Positions 10,001 through 19,688 of a stretch of DNA of 58,632 nt are shown in pieces (the stretch's first letter is position 1; every line of letters starts with the position of its first letter). This stretch comes from Candidatus Parabeggiatoa sp. nov. 2 (GTDB lineage: Bacteria > Pseudomonadota > Gammaproteobacteria > Beggiatoales > Beggiatoaceae), in assembly GCA_002085445.1 (NCBI GenBank), contig NBMI01000002.1:1-58632 (forward strand), written 5' to 3'. A program made the position numbers and the translations under genes. The notes below the pieces were generated by a model. It searched no databases, had not been told where the DNA came from, and was given only the letters and a program-made list of their open reading frames with translations.

Positions 10001-10918
10001 CCAACGGCGCAATAAGCGCCCTCCCATGGGCGTAGCGCATTCATCCATAATATTAACTAAGGTATGTTCGCGCTGCCCAATGAGGCGACTATCTAATTCC
10101 AAATTGCGCCGACTGGCCGCATCTAAAAAAATGCTGTCTTCGCGCCGTTCCCAATGTAAGCCTTGAATATGAGGCAGTTGAGTACGCTGCGTTTCACGAG
10201 CATATTGCAACAAACAGCCGGCCGCGCCTAGCGCAACCGTCAGATGTTCGCAGCCAAACCCGGATAAATCGCGGGTACCAAATTGCTGCGTCAATAAACG
10301 CCGCGCCGTGTCCACTTCAAAATACCAAGGCGGTTGTTTGCGTAAAGCTATTTTGGGCAAACTGAGGCGACTGTCTTCACTGACTAATAATTCGGCTGGG
10401 CGCAACCGCTCCATTTCACTGTTGAACAATGCCAGCCCTTGCACTTCAATCAGGGCAAAGCGCCCACTGGCTAAATCGAGCGTAGCTATTCCGATTAATT
10501 CATCAATGGCATGCACTGCCGCCAATAAACTTTCTTGGCGTTCTTCTAATAAGGCTTCATCCGTCAACGTGCCGGGCGTGATAATGCGACTGACTTTGCG
10601 CTCAACCAAGCCTTTACTGGTAGCGGGATCGCCCACTTGTTCACAAATCACGGCCGATTCACCTTGACGTACCAATTTAACGAGATAATTTTCTATGGCG
10701 TGAAACGGCACACCCGCCATCGGAATGGCTTGCCCACCTTTTTTACTGCGAGAGGTAAGCGCAATATCTAACAGACGCGCAGCCCGCTCGGCATCTTCAA
10801 AAAATAACTCATAAAAATCTCCCATGCGATAAAATAGCAGCATGTCGGGATACTCCGCCTTGGTGCTGAGATACTGCTGCATCGCCGGCGTGTGTTCTTG
10901 TGGGTTTTTGCTTGACAT
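7007..10918 (-). CDS. mutS: DNA mismatch repair protein MutS interrupted by an intein
   Basis: MutS binds mismatches and, with MutL, starts strand-specific repair. The 1303-residue reading frame is an 860-residue MutS (E. coli: 853) plus a 443-residue in-frame intein. The mismatch-wedge Phe-x-Glu lies in [10 protein letters not shown] near residue 35. Clamp and lever domains are complete. The ATPase P-loop is split after GGK: N-extein ends SPNMGGK (612-618), C-extein starts STYMRQTA (from 1062). Walker B is [16 protein letters not shown], followed by the ATHYFELT switch. The first P-loop residue is Ser (TCG) where MutS proteins normally have Gly (GPNMGGKS). If the intein splices, an otherwise normal enzyme results. 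TAATTGG repeats lie directly upstream of the start. Confidence 0.96.
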   Translation of the reverse strand: MSSKNPQEHTPAMQQYLSTKAEYPDMLLFYRMGDFYELFFEDAERAARLLDIALTSRSKKGGQAIPMAGVPFHAIENYLVKLVRQGESAVICEQVGDPATSKGLVERKVSRIITPGTLTDEALLEERQESLLAAVHAIDELIGIATLDLASGRFALIEVQGLALFNSEMERLRPAELLVSEDSRLSLPKIALRKQPPWYFEVDTARRLLTQQFGTRDLSGFGCEHLTVALGAAGCLLQYARETQRTQLPHIQGLHWERREDSIFLDAASRRNLELDSRLIGQREHTLVNIMDECATPMGGRLLRRWLHRPLRDIEVLRARHQSVGELLEQQCLDVLYQQLRAVGDIERILARVALKSARPRDLSQLRTALGTLPDLQKQFRQFNSPHLKTLAQKIGAFPELYALLCAAIVEKPPQLIRDGGVIALGYDAELDELRSLSQNAGQYLVDLESRERERTGITNLKVGYNKVHGYYIEVSRALADKVPLEYTRRQTLKAVERYITDELKSFEDKVLSANERALKREKYLYELLLDKLLESLIELQTSSAALAELDVLNNFAERADTLKFYPPKFTDKECIEITEGRHPVVEAVQEIPFIPNELRLDRQRRMLILTSPNMGGKCLCNLTNYMVTSQGIVSLINFMPASAQRDCFTPLSEPIQVKSLEGMAQATHFYYAGKQKTLKIKTRRGFNLEGTPEHRIWVRCPDGSEGWRCLKDLTGEEACAIDHQLDLWGSRIEIDTTAAESLPNLKKRYTMPTQMTTDLAYLLGLLLGDGSVTYKSNFVLITTDAEIAEAFQRIIRKLFGYEVKENTTRPYYHVNSLQIRAFLETVGLGYHTAYYKHIPESILQAPREFVVAFLQGLFDTDGYAEKRYGNSQLSTSSYRLAQEVQMCLLNLGILSSLKTKKTPKKPNYLVNIYGADAIAFHTKVGFRLTRKRQRAALASNNRRPNIGIPYLDSTLKQIHACIVETQHKPVSLEKAPKIRSIFHTYLPNKRNISYNKLEELISYCQANGVECAELAQLQQLQQRHYFYDRITSIEAGEAEVADLSVPQGHAFVANGFVSHNSTYMRQTALVVLLAHIGSFVPAQQATIGPIDGIFTRIGASDDLAGGRSTFMVEMTETANILHNATRNSLVLMDEIGRGTSTFDGLSLAWACAEYLADQVGAYTLFATHYFELTRLPELFHNIANVHLEAVEQDDKLIFMHTVKDGPANKSYGLQVALLAGVPKNVVKQASVHLKQLEEQQLQMAAQQTELPLLPPSLPPPATPAVPHPVIEKLKSLSPEDMTPRQALDVIYQLKALLDETMQ
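7736..9064 (-). mobile_element. Intein with LAGLIDADG homing endonuclease in the MutS P-loop
   Basis: Host residues 619-1061. The intein starts with Cys ([10 protein letters not shown], block A), has TPEH at intein residues 74-77 (block B), two LAGLIDADG helices with acidic residues, LLGLLLGDG (about 145-153) and [10 protein letters not shown] (about 236-245), and ends with [13 protein letters not shown] (blocks F and G) followed by extein Ser. All residues needed for class 1 splicing are present: Cys1, block B His, penultimate His, terminal Asn, +1 Ser. The endonuclease looks intact, so the element may still home. Insertion between Lys and Ser of the P-loop is typical of inteins, which favour nucleotide-binding sites. 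Confidence 0.95.
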
Positions 10919-10921
10919 TAT

Positions 10922-10950
10922 TTTGGTAATTGGTAATTGGTAATTGGTTC
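10922..10950. repeat. TAATTGG heptamers at the mutS start
   Basis: GGTAATTGGTAATTGGTAAT lies 3-30 bp upstream of the mutS ATG, where a ribosome site would be expected. No conventional Shine-Dalgarno sequence is visible. Confidence 0.8.
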
Positions 10951-10964
10951 TAAAAACACAAGGA

Positions 10965-11400
10965 TTTTAAGGCAATAACGGAAAGGATTCGTTATAAAAA
11001 CGGATGATAACGCAATAACTACAAGGATTCGTTATAAAAACGGATGATAATAACGCAATAACTACAAGGATTCGTTATAAAAAAGGATGATAATAACGCA
11101 ATAACTACAAGGATTCGTTATAAAAAAGGATGATAATAACGCAATAACTACAAGGATTCGTTATAAAAAAGGATTATAATCTTGAGTCTAAAAAGACTTT
11201 ATGATTTTAACGCAATAACTACAAGGATTCGTTATAAAAACGGATGATAATAACGCAATAACGGAAAGGATTCGTTATAAAAAAGGATCATAATAACGCA
11301 ATAACTACAAGGATTCGTTATAAAAAAGGATGATAATAACGCAATAACTACAAGATTCCTTATAAAAAAGGATTATAATCTTGAGTCTAAAAATCCTTGA
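10965..11400. repeat. 43-bp tandem repeat array between mutS and surE
   Basis: About nine units of 43 bp with the cores GCAATAACTACAAGGATT, CGTTATAAAAAAGGATGATA; some units have CGGAAAGG for TACAAGG. The array is interrupted twice by TCTTGAGTCTAAAAA. Single copies of the core GCAATAACTACAAGGATT occur near 29921 and a related form near 58550. Unit length and identity argue against CRISPR, as there are no unique spacers. It lies between divergent genes, mutS (minus) and surE (plus). Confidence 0.85.
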
Positions 11401-11653
11401 TGTAATCAAAGTCGTCTAAAAACACAATAATTTTAAAGCAATATACGGAATGTACAGATGCGGGTGAAAATAAAAATTGACCCGTTTGGTTATTTTTATT
11501 GACTTTCAATCCTGTCATTCAGCCGATAAAAAATCCGTTTCGGAAAGCGTATCCGTTGTACTATCAGTATAACTCTTTCATAAGCAAGTAATCCTTGTAG
11601 TTATTGCTTTAAACAAACCCATCATATAAAAAAACATCAATCATTGAAAAAAT

Positions 11654-12421
11654 ATGAAAATATTAGTCAGCAACGATGACGGCTATCAAGCACCGGGCAT
11701 CTTATGCTTAGTCGAAACATTACAAAAATTTGCCGATGTCACGGTAATTGCCCCAGAGCGTAATCGCAGTGGTGCCAGTAATTCTCTCACGCTAGAGTAT
11801 CCCCTTCGAGCCAAACGAGCGGACAATGGTTTTATTTATGTCGATGGCACACCCACCGATTGTGTACACCTTGCTATCACCGGTTTACTCGACACACAAT
11901 CTGACATTGTGGTATCAGGCATTAATGCGGGACCAAATTTGGGTGATGACGTGATCTACTCAGGCACTGTCGCCGCCGCGATGGAAGGCCGTTTTTTAGG
12001 CTTACCGGCGTTAGCCGTTTCAATGGCGAGTTTTGATCCTCAGTATTATCAAACAGCCGCCCGTGTGGTAGAAGTGCTGTTAGCACGTCTACAAAACAAT
12101 GACTTACCCTTACCGGTTGATACCATTTTAAATATCAACGTCCCTGATTGTCCTTGGGATGAATTAAAAGGTATGCAAGTCACTCGTTTAGGCAGTCGTC
12201 ACCGCGCCGAGCCGGCCATTAAAAGTGAGGATCCACACGGAAATCCAATTTATTGGATAGGCCCCGCGGGGCCTGAACAAGATGCTGGGCCTGGCACAGA
12301 TTTTTATGCTATTAATCAAGGGTTTGTATCAATAACGCCGTTGCAGGTTGACTTGACGCGCCATTCGGCCTTAGATAAATTAAGTAAATGGTTGGCAAAA
12401 GAGCCAATTGGTAATGGATAA
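11654..12421 (+). CDS. surE: 5'/3'-nucleotidase SurE
   Basis: Metal-dependent nucleoside monophosphate phosphatase of the SurE family, linked to stationary-phase survival and nucleotide salvage. The 255-residue length is normal. Visible motifs: N-terminal [16 protein letters not shown] with the metal-binding Asp pair, the conserved [13 protein letters not shown] loop, [36 protein letters not shown], and the C-terminal [20 protein letters not shown]. The start fits the family exactly. In many proteobacteria surE precedes pcm and nlpD; that context is missing here. The last residues (EPIGNG) are encoded by TAATTGG-like repeat DNA that continues past the stop. Confidence 0.96.
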   Translation: MKILVSNDDGYQAPGILCLVETLQKFADVTVIAPERNRSGASNSLTLEYPLRAKRADNGFIYVDGTPTDCVHLAITGLLDTQSDIVVSGINAGPNLGDDVIYSGTVAAAMEGRFLGLPALAVSMASFDPQYYQTAARVVEVLLARLQNNDLPLPVDTILNINVPDCPWDELKGMQVTRLGSRHRAEPAIKSEDPHGNPIYWIGPAGPEQDAGPGTDFYAINQGFVSITPLQVDLTRHSALDKLSKWLAKEPIGNG

Positions 12422-13380
12422 TGGATAATCAGTCGAGCGAAAACTTTTTAATGAGCCTTAGCATTTAACCATAACTATTTAATGGGTTTTAGAACGATTG
12501 ATAATTGGTAATAAACATCAATTCCGTCCAAAGCTTTAGCTTTGGACGGAAAAGATGAGGCACACTTGATAAAGAAGAGAATTTCTAGTAAGAGTACAAC
12601 GGATTTTGGGAATAAACGGATTTTTTTTTAGGCATAGTGCCCTTGGTAAATAAATAGTTAGGCGGATTTTCGAGCGATCTTATGCCTTTTATTTCCACCC
12701 GCAAATGTACGTTCCGTATATAAGGCAAAAACCATGAACCGATTGTTATCATTAATAATTAATAATTAATTGTTAATAATTAATTATTAATTAGGAACCA
12801 CCCCATACCACCCCAAGATCGCAAATATTTTATCATTATATACTGGGCACCGTTCTAAACGGAGTTTTTTTGTCATTTCAAGAAGATTCCTCAAGTTCCC
12901 TCACTCGGAATGACAAAAGCGCAATTTGTGCGAACTATAATTATCTCTGGAGGGATTTCAAAACTCAAATTATTCGTATAAGCGAATGGCGAAACTCAAA
13001 GTGAAAAGGTTTATGGCGAATGGTAATATTTTATAAAAAATTGGGGAATTGCAAAACGGTTCTCAACACGGAGGGCATTGAGTAACACTTTGTTCCGAGA
13101 CTAACACAAAAACCCTCTGTGTACCTCTGTGTACCTCTGAGTTCTCTGTGTTGATAAGAGAAAATTCCGTTTTGATGAGCCAAAGCAAGAGGCTCTCTGT
13201 GTTGGTATTTCTCTTCGCGAGTGCTATTGGCGCATTTGAGCTATTTTTTGATTTTTATCGCGCATAAGACGATTGGGAACTCGATGAACTAATCCTCGTT
13301 CCAAGCTCGCCTTGCACGAATTATCGGAGTACAAGACAATATTAAGAACTACATTCTAAGACTCAAAAAGGACACAGAAA
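12422..13380. other. Intergenic region, about 960 bp, repeats only
   Basis: I see no gene. It contains a CCAAAGCTTTAGCTTTGG hairpin (12526-12543), one clear copy of the bipartite motif (12593-12632), a TACGTTCCGTAT motif (12708), TTAATTA-type heptamers (12745-12792) and short direct repeats such as CTCTGTGTACCTCTG (13115-13140). RBS-like AAAGGACA precedes the next gene. Confidence 0.6.
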
Positions 13381-14520
13381 ATGACTAATAATTCTTACCA
13401 AGGCACAGTACTTATTGTGGACGACATGCCCACAAACCTAAAAATGCTTTTTTCCTATTTACGCCAACTCGGTTTCAAAGTGCTGGTTGCTGAAAATGGT
13501 GAAGATGCCCTTGTTGGAGTGGCTCACGCGCCACCTGCTCTCATTTTGCTCAATGTGATGATGCCATATATGGACGGTTTTGAAACTTGTCGCCGCTTGA
13601 AAGAAAACGAGGCCACCCGCGACATTCCGGTGATTTTTATGACGGCGCTGTCTGAAACGGTGGACAAGGTGAAGGGCTTTGAAGTGGGAGCCGTTGATTA
13701 CCTCACCAAACCGGTTCAGCATGAAGAAGTCTTAGCGCGTATCACAACACACCTGACGCTCAGAAGGCTACAAAAAACCCTTGAAGAAAAAAATCAACTG
13801 CTTGAACAGCAAAATATTCTATTAAAAGAACAAAATGCCGAACTGGAAGCCTTTGCCCACACGGTTGCCCACGATCTCAAAAATCCTTTGAACGGCATCA
13901 CCGGTTTAAGCAGTCTCCTGGCCTATAAATTAGCTTCTTCTCTCGATGCTCAATCGCTGGACTTTTTACAACGCATTAAACAAAGCGGCCTAGAAATGGC
14001 TAAGATTATCGATGCGTTGCTGTTATTGGCAAGTTCACATCATCAAGAAGTGGACATGGAGCCGCTTTCGATGGTTGAAATCATCACCAGCGTACAACAG
14101 CGTCTTGCCCACACGATTGAGGAATGCGAAATAGTCATCTCGCCCGAATGGCCTACCGCGCTAGGCTATGCGCCTTGGATTGAAGAAGTGTGGGCCAATT
14201 ACATCAGTAATGGCTTAAAATATGGCGGCCGTCCACCGCGCTTAGAATTGGGGGCCACACCTTTCAATGGCTACATTCGCTTTTGGGTGCGTGACAACGG
14301 AAAAGGCCTCACTTCCGAACAACAAAGCCAATTGTTTGTGCCCTTTACTCGTCTCTCGAAAGTGCGTGTTGAAGGACATGGCTTAGGCTTATCTATTGTG
14401 CAACGAGTGATCAACCGCTGTGGCGGACAGGTAGGCGTAGAAAGTCAGGTAGGGCAAGGGAGTATATTTTACTTTACATTGCCAGCCAGTGAAATCGCCC
14501 CAGCTTCCAGTCCAAACTAA
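13381..14520 (+). CDS. REC-histidine kinase protein with Asn in place of the phospho-acceptor Asp (copy 1)
   Basis: Residues 1-125 are a receiver domain (LIVDDMPTN; LTKPV lysine), 125-155 a coiled coil rich in Glu and Gln, about 155-225 a HisKA dimerisation domain with H164 (HTVAHDLKNPL), and about 265-370 an HATPase_c domain (NYISNGLKYGG; DNGKGL; GHGLGLSIVQRV). It is soluble. Residue 58, the expected phospho-Asp, is Asn (LILLNVMMP; AAT), while the otherwise near-identical gene at 18177 has GAT. The kinase half looks intact, so this copy may be constitutively uncoupled from phosphorelay input. The stop codon lies inside a CCAAACTAAAGTTTGG palindrome (end: SSPN), so the C-terminus differs from copy 2. 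RBS AAAAGGACA precedes the ATG. Confidence 0.9.
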   Translation: MTNNSYQGTVLIVDDMPTNLKMLFSYLRQLGFKVLVAENGEDALVGVAHAPPALILLNVMMPYMDGFETCRRLKENEATRDIPVIFMTALSETVDKVKGFEVGAVDYLTKPVQHEEVLARITTHLTLRRLQKTLEEKNQLLEQQNILLKEQNAELEAFAHTVAHDLKNPLNGITGLSSLLAYKLASSLDAQSLDFLQRIKQSGLEMAKIIDALLLLASSHHQEVDMEPLSMVEIITSVQQRLAHTIEECEIVISPEWPTALGYAPWIEEVWANYISNGLKYGGRPPRLELGATPFNGYIRFWVRDNGKGLTSEQQSQLFVPFTRLSKVRVEGHGLGLSIVQRVINRCGGQVGVESQVGQGSIFYFTLPASEIAPASSPN

Positions 14521-14757
14521 AGTTTGGCAAATTTGAGTTTGGACTCCTGCCGACCGATCGTTTGGACGGATTTAAGTACTCTGGCACTGCCAAACTAAAG
14601 TTTGGACTCCTTTCTTACGTTTGGACGGATTTAAGTACTCTGGCACTGCCAAACTAAAGTTTGGACTCCTTCCTTACGTTTGGACGGATTTAAGTACTCT
14701 GGCACTGCCAAACTAAAGTTTGGACTCCTGCCAAACTAAAGTTTGGACGACTAGTTG
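14508..14757. repeat. Cluster of CCAAACTAAAGTTTGG palindromes
   Basis: Five palindromes, two isolated halves, and a 58-bp direct repeat (GGACGGATTTAAGTACTCTG, then GCACTGCCAAACTAAAG) present three times. The first palindrome overlaps the end of the upstream kinase gene. Confidence 0.9.
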
Positions 14758-14806
14758 TTTGCGTTGCCATAATGCGTCACTCCTAAAAAACTAAAAATTT
14801 ACAAAC

Positions 14807-17800
14807 ATGTCACTAATTTTCCATAACTTCCGTTCAGTCTTAGGATTAGCCATTCTTATCGCCGCCGGCTTAGTCGGTAATTATTACAATGTGCCACTGT
14901 TTTTTGGCGTGAATTTTTTATTCGGCAGCATTGCCGTCTTAATCGTCGTACATTTGTATAAAACCCATTGGGGCACACTGGCGGCTGCGATTGTTGGCTC
15001 ATACACCATGATTTTATGGGGGCATCCCTACGCCGTCATCATTTTTACGCTAGAAGCCTTTTTCGTGGGCTGGTGGCTACGCCGTCAAAAGCAGCTCAAC
15101 TTCGTGCTGTTGGATAGCATTTACTGGGTTTTGATTGGTATGCCGCTGGTGTGGCTATTCTATTCTGGAGTCATGGGCATGGGAACCATTCCAGTGGTGC
15201 TGATCATGCTCAAACAGGCCATCAATGGCATCTTTAACGCCCTTGTTGCCAGCCTACTCCTTGCCGGTACGCCCCTTTACAAATGGATAGCGCGTTCTCC
15301 AGTGAATGTCACCTTGTCCCTGCAACAAACCTTATTAAACTTACTGGTAGCGTTTGTCTTTTTTCCAACTTTAACGCTAATGGTTTTGGAGAGCCGCAAA
15401 ACATTGAGCGATATAAAAACCAATATTCAAAGTCATCTACAAACGATCTCTTCCAACAGGGAGGCTGAATTGCTTTGGTGGCATCAGCAACAGGTACATG
15501 CCCTCCATGAACTGGCAAAAATCGCGGCACGTACCGAGATGACACCTTCAACCGTGTTACAACAAAGCACAGAAATGACACAACGCCTCAGGCCTGACTT
15601 ATACCACCTGTATATTGTTGATACCAAAGGCAATATTATTACAAACGCGCCTATTCACGGCGCACACCAACCTTCTCATTTTAATAACAAAAATTACAGT
15701 CATCAGTTGTGCCAATCAAAACAGCATAACATGTCAGAAATGTGGATAGAAAGCGACGAAGGGCCCTCCTTTCACGTTGAGCTTTGTGTACCAGTGTACC
15801 GTGACAATCGCTTGTTGGGCCATGTTTCAGGTCATCTTAGCTTGGATTTTATAGCAGAACTTTTAAAATCAAGCACTCAGGCGCTTGATTTGCAAATCAC
15901 GCTCATTGACAGTCAAGAACGTGTGATCATGAGTACGCGGCCTGATTTGAAAACCAAGCAACTCTTTGATCCTCGCCAAAGTGGCGAAATCCGTCCAGTC
16001 AGTGGTACCACCATTTATCAATGGTTGCCGGCCGAAAACATGCCACTGATGGTACGCTGGAGAAAGTCTTTCTATATAAAAGAAACCCAGATGGCTGACA
16101 AAGACATGCCTTGGCGTTTGTTGGTGGAAAGTCCCATTTCCTCCCACATCAGCAACTTGCAAACGGCCTACATCAAAAGTTTGGCTATCATGCTACTGAT
16201 TACCGTACTGGCTATCATCGTCGCAACCCTGATTAGCCGCCAAGCCACCGCCTCGTTGTCCAACCTAGCACGAGTGACGACTAATTTACCTAATAAATTG
16301 CTCGAAAGAGAAACCATTGCTTGGCCTAATAGTTTGATCACTGAAATTAATTCTCTGGTGGACAACTTCAAGTTAATGGCGCAGACGCTTGAACAAAAAT
16401 TTAAACAAGTCCAAGTAGAAGCCGATCTCAGAGCCGCTAAAGAGGCCGCCGAAGAAGCCAATCGCACCAAAAGCGAATTTCTCGCCAACATGAGCCATGA
16501 ACTCAGGACACCGCTTAATGGCATTTTGGGATTTGCCCAGATTCTCAAACGCGATAAATCCCTCAACGCTGAACAACTTGATGGTATTCACACCATTGAA
16601 CAATCCGGCCAGCATTTGCTGGTACTGATTAACGACATTCTTGATATGTCCAAAATCGAAGCTGGGAAAATGGAATTGCATCACCACGATTTTCGCTTTT
16701 CTAACTTCCTCAAAGGCATCGTCGATCTTTTTCAGATACAAGCCAAACAAAAAAAGATTGACTTTCAGTCCGAAATCAATGCATATCTACCAACGGCCGT
16801 GCATGGCGATGAAACCCGATTACGGCAAGTATTGGTTAATATGCTCGGCAATGCGGTCAAATTTACCGAAAAGGGTTTTGTGAATTTTCGCGTCGGCTAT
16901 TGCGAACACATCCCCAATGAACACAGCCCTAACCCCTTTCAAGAGGGGAGTCGTCTTAACCTCTCCATCGAGAGAATAATTCGCTTTGAAATTGAAGACA
17001 GTGGCCCCGGGATTGAGCATGAGCAATTAGAAACCATCTTTCAGCCCTTTAAACAGGTGGGCGCACAACGGTATATGACAGAAGGTACTGGACTCGGTTT
17101 GCCATTGTGCCAAAAGTTTGTTCAAATGATGGGCGGCACACTCGCTGTTAAAAGTACTGTTGGTAAGGGCAGTGTGTTTTGGTTTGATTTGGCACTCCCG
17201 GCCGTCGAAGGGTGGACTCAAGTTGAAAAAACCCCAACTGAGCAACGTATCACTGGTTTTAAAGGAAAACCACGCAGAATTTTAATCGTTGATGACAAAG
17301 GTGAGAATCGGGCCCTATTGTTTGAATTGCTCTCACCGCTAAAATTTGATATAGTGGAAGCCTTCAATGGAGAAATCGCCATTGAAATCGCCTTGGCATT
17401 TAGGCCAGATGTCATTTTTATGGATATATTGATGCCCGTTATGGATGGCCTTGAAGCGACGAGTAGGATACGCCAACTCTCTAAATTAAAAGAAGTTACC
17501 ATCATTGCGGTTTCCGCCAGTGTGTCTTTTTCAGAGCGAGAAAAAACTTTAGCGGTTGGCTGCAATGATTTTATCGCCAAACCGGTAGCCACCGAAGAAG
17601 TGCTAGAAAAACTGCGTTTTTACTTGAAACTCGAATGGGAGTACGAGGCCGACAATTCGGTTGAACTTTCACCAAGCCCAGAAAATGAAACCGAACCGCC
17701 CTTGGTTGAACCTTCGGCAGAAGTTGTTAAAATGTTATATGATTGGGCTATGATGGGTGATGTCGAAAGCATTGTGGAAAAAATTGACCAATTAGAACAA

Positions 17801-17911
17801 ACAGATAGCCAATTCGCACCGTTTGCGGCCCAAGTGCGGCCGTTAGCGGAGGCGTTTATGGTACGAGAAATCGGCGAATTTCTTGAATCAATCTTGAACA
17901 GTGATCAGTAA
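14807..17911 (+). CDS. Membrane-bound hybrid sensor histidine kinase
   Basis: Residues 1-190 form an integral-membrane sensor of six or more helices (MASE-like), followed by an extracytoplasmic Cache-like domain (about 195-440), a transmembrane helix (SLAIMLLITVLAIIVATLIS, about 460-480) and a HAMP-like linker. HisKA carries H564 in ANMSHELRTPLNGILGFAQIL, broken here only for display. HATPase_c shows NMLGNAVKFT, DSGPGIE and GTGLGLPL. A C-terminal receiver has D873 (VIFMDILMPVMDG) and a KP lysine, then a helical tail. A repeat-like stretch, CCCTAACCCCTTTCAAGAGG, encodes an in-frame insert in the ATPase domain near 16925. It is flanked by the two duplicated REC-kinase genes, suggesting one signalling cluster. 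No good RBS is visible. Confidence 0.9.
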   Translation: MSLIFHNFRSVLGLAILIAAGLVGNYYNVPLFFGVNFLFGSIAVLIVVHLYKTHWGTLAAAIVGSYTMILWGHPYAVIIFTLEAFFVGWWLRRQKQLNFVLLDSIYWVLIGMPLVWLFYSGVMGMGTIPVVLIMLKQAINGIFNALVASLLLAGTPLYKWIARSPVNVTLSLQQTLLNLLVAFVFFPTLTLMVLESRKTLSDIKTNIQSHLQTISSNREAELLWWHQQQVHALHELAKIAARTEMTPSTVLQQSTEMTQRLRPDLYHLYIVDTKGNIITNAPIHGAHQPSHFNNKNYSHQLCQSKQHNMSEMWIESDEGPSFHVELCVPVYRDNRLLGHVSGHLSLDFIAELLKSSTQALDLQITLIDSQERVIMSTRPDLKTKQLFDPRQSGEIRPVSGTTIYQWLPAENMPLMVRWRKSFYIKETQMADKDMPWRLLVESPISSHISNLQTAYIKSLAIMLLITVLAIIVATLISRQATASLSNLARVTTNLPNKLLERETIAWPNSLITEINSLVDNFKLMAQTLEQKFKQVQVEADLRAAKEAAEEANRTKSEFLANMSHELRTPLNGILGFAQILKRDKSLNAEQLDGIHTIEQSGQHLLVLINDILDMSKIEAGKMELHHHDFRFSNFLKGIVDLFQIQAKQKKIDFQSEINAYLPTAVHGDETRLRQVLVNMLGNAVKFTEKGFVNFRVGYCEHIPNEHSPNPFQEGSRLNLSIERIIRFEIEDSGPGIEHEQLETIFQPFKQVGAQRYMTEGTGLGLPLCQKFVQMMGGTLAVKSTVGKGSVFWFDLALPAVEGWTQVEKTPTEQRITGFKGKPRRILIVDDKGENRALLFELLSPLKFDIVEAFNGEIAIEIALAFRPDVIFMDILMPVMDGLEATSRIRQLSKLKEVTIIAVSASVSFSEREKTLAVGCNDFIAKPVATEEVLEKLRFYLKLEWEYEADNSVELSPSPENETEPPLVEPSAEVVKMLYDWAMMGDVESIVEKIDQLEQTDSQFAPFAAQVRPLAEAFMVREIGEFLESILNSDQ

Positions 17912-17924
17912 TCAGTGATCAGGA

Positions 17925-18135
17925 GTCCAAACTTTAGTTTGGCAGTCGTCAGCGGCGCGTGAGGCGATAAATCGCCTACTACAAACGGGCCTTTTCCTTA
18001 ACTTAATGGCATTGAGGGTAGGGGTGTGTGTGGGTATATTATTTTTTTGGGAGGTCCTAAGTCCAAGCTAAAGCTTGGACTCCATGCCAACTTTAGTTTG
18101 CACGTCCAAGCTAAAGCTTGGACTCCATCAAAATA
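17925..18135. repeat. Mixed palindromes before copy 2 of the REC-kinase gene
   Basis: CCAAACTTTAGTTTGG (17928), a GGCGATAAATCGCC hairpin (17963), a solo AATGCCATTAAG-family end (18000-18020), and two CCAAGCTAAAGCTTGG palindromes (18063 and 18107). Three stem variants sit within 200 bp. Confidence 0.85.
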
Positions 18136-18176
18136 TCTGAATAGCTAGAAAAGAAGGGTTAAAAAGGACATTGAAA

Positions 18177-19364
18177 ATGACTAATAATTCTTACCAAGGC
18201 ACACTACTGATTGTGGACGACATGCCCACAAACCTAAAAATGCTTTTTTCCTATTTACGCCAACTCGGCTTCAAAGTGCTGGTTGCTCAAAATGGTGAAG
18301 ATGCCCTTGTTAGAGTGGCTCACGCGCCACCTGATCTCATTTTGCTCGATGTGATGATGCCGCAAATGGACGGCTTTGAAACTTGCGGCCGCCTGAAGGA
18401 AAATGAGGCAACCCGCGACATTCCAGTGATTTTTATGACGGCGCTGTCTGAAACAGTAGACAAGGTGAAGGGCTTTGAAGTAGGGGCCGTTGATTACATC
18501 ACTAAACCGGTTCAACATGAAGAAGTCCTAGCGCGTATCACAACACACCTGACGCTCAGAAGGCTGCAAAAAACCCTTGAAGAAAAAAATCAACTACTTG
18601 AACAGCAAAATATTCAGTTAAAAGAACAAAATGCTGAACTGGAAGCCTTTGCCCACACGGTTGCCCACGATCTCAAAAATCCTTTGAGCGGCATCACCGC
18701 TTTAAGCAGTCTCCTTGTCTACAAGTTAGCCTCTTCTCTCGAGGCTCAGTCGCTGGACTTGTTACAACGCATTAAGCAAAGCGGCCTGAAAATGGCTAAT
18801 ATTATCGACGCGTTGCTGTTATTAGCCAGTTCACGCCATCAAAAAGTAGACATGGATCCGCTTTCGATGGTTGAAATGATCACCAGCGTACAACAGCGTC
18901 TCGCCCACACGATTGAGGAATCTCAAGGCGAAATCGTCATCTCGCCCGAAGAATGGCCTACCGCGCTAGGCTATGCGCCTTGGATTGAAGAAGTGTGGGC
19001 CAATTACATCAGTAATGGCTTAAAATATGGCGGCCGTCCACCGCACCTAGAATTGGGGGCCACACCTGAAAAGGGTCACATTCGCTTTTGGGTGCGTGAC
19101 AACGGAGAAGGCCTCACCTCCGAACAACAAAGCCAATTGTTTGTGCCCTTTACTCGTCTCTCGACAGCGCGTGTTGAAGGACATGGCTTAGGCTTATCTA
19201 TTGTGCAACGAGTGATCAACCGCTGTGGCGGACAGGTAGGCGTAGAAAGTCAGGTAGGGCAAGGGAGTAGGTTTTACTTTACATTACCAGCCAGTGAAAT
19301 CGCCCCAGCTTCCACCAGTGGAAAAACCAACCGCCCCAACCCCGAAGGGGGAATTAATAATTAA
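18177..19364 (+). CDS. REC-histidine kinase protein (copy 2, intact receiver)
   Basis: Same architecture as the gene at 13381 and close to identical along most of its length: receiver with intact D58 (LILLDVMMPQMDG), coiled coil, HisKA with H164 in HTVAHDLKNPL, HATPase_c with NYISNGLKYGG and GHGLGLSIVQRV. A TTG at 18171 is in frame, but ATG 18177 matches copy 1 and has AAAAAGGACA at the same distance. Copy 2 has a few extra residues (EESQGEIVISPEEWP against EECEIVISPEWP) and a different tail. The soluble REC-first layout suggests it accepts phosphate from, or modulates, the neighbouring hybrid kinase; that is inference. Confidence 0.9.
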   Translation: MTNNSYQGTLLIVDDMPTNLKMLFSYLRQLGFKVLVAQNGEDALVRVAHAPPDLILLDVMMPQMDGFETCGRLKENEATRDIPVIFMTALSETVDKVKGFEVGAVDYITKPVQHEEVLARITTHLTLRRLQKTLEEKNQLLEQQNIQLKEQNAELEAFAHTVAHDLKNPLSGITALSSLLVYKLASSLEAQSLDLLQRIKQSGLKMANIIDALLLLASSRHQKVDMDPLSMVEMITSVQQRLAHTIEESQGEIVISPEEWPTALGYAPWIEEVWANYISNGLKYGGRPPHLELGATPEKGHIRFWVRDNGEGLTSEQQSQLFVPFTRLSTARVEGHGLGLSIVQRVINRCGGQVGVESQVGQGSRFYFTLPASEIAPASTSGKTNRPNPEGGINN

Positions 19365-19688
19365 TGATTAACAATTAATGATTAATTATTAATTGGGTGC
19401 AGTCACTTTTCTACGACGAGAGATTGTAATATTTTTGGTAGTCCCTACAATCGAGTGGATGTTTTTTAAATCAATGAGTTAAGAATCCTATTCCTAAGAA
19501 AAAGGCGTACCTTGTACAAGCACTCATGCAAGATACATTTTGCATTCTTGAACCTTCCTCGCCATTGATTTTTCGGTTAAAGGGACTACCAGCTTGTTTA
19601 AAGTCTTGGCAAATTGATGAAATATTTTAGTCAATCAAGTTTTTTAAAAAAACGCAGGTAATCTATGGGTATATTATTTTCATGCTTT
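19365..19688. other. Non-coding stretch with an inverted repeat
   Basis: TTAATTA-type heptamers at 19358-19395. GGTAGTCCCT (19438-19447) is repeated inverted as AGGGACTACC (19583-19592), about 155 bp apart. The run ends with GGGTATATTATTTTCATGC, a motif that also occurs at 20319, 39562 (inverted) and 50111. No gene seen. Confidence 0.45.

Noticed and set aside
10965..11400. Replication-origin iterons
   Set aside because: No DnaA-box set, no rep or dnaA gene nearby, and single cores are scattered elsewhere in the window.
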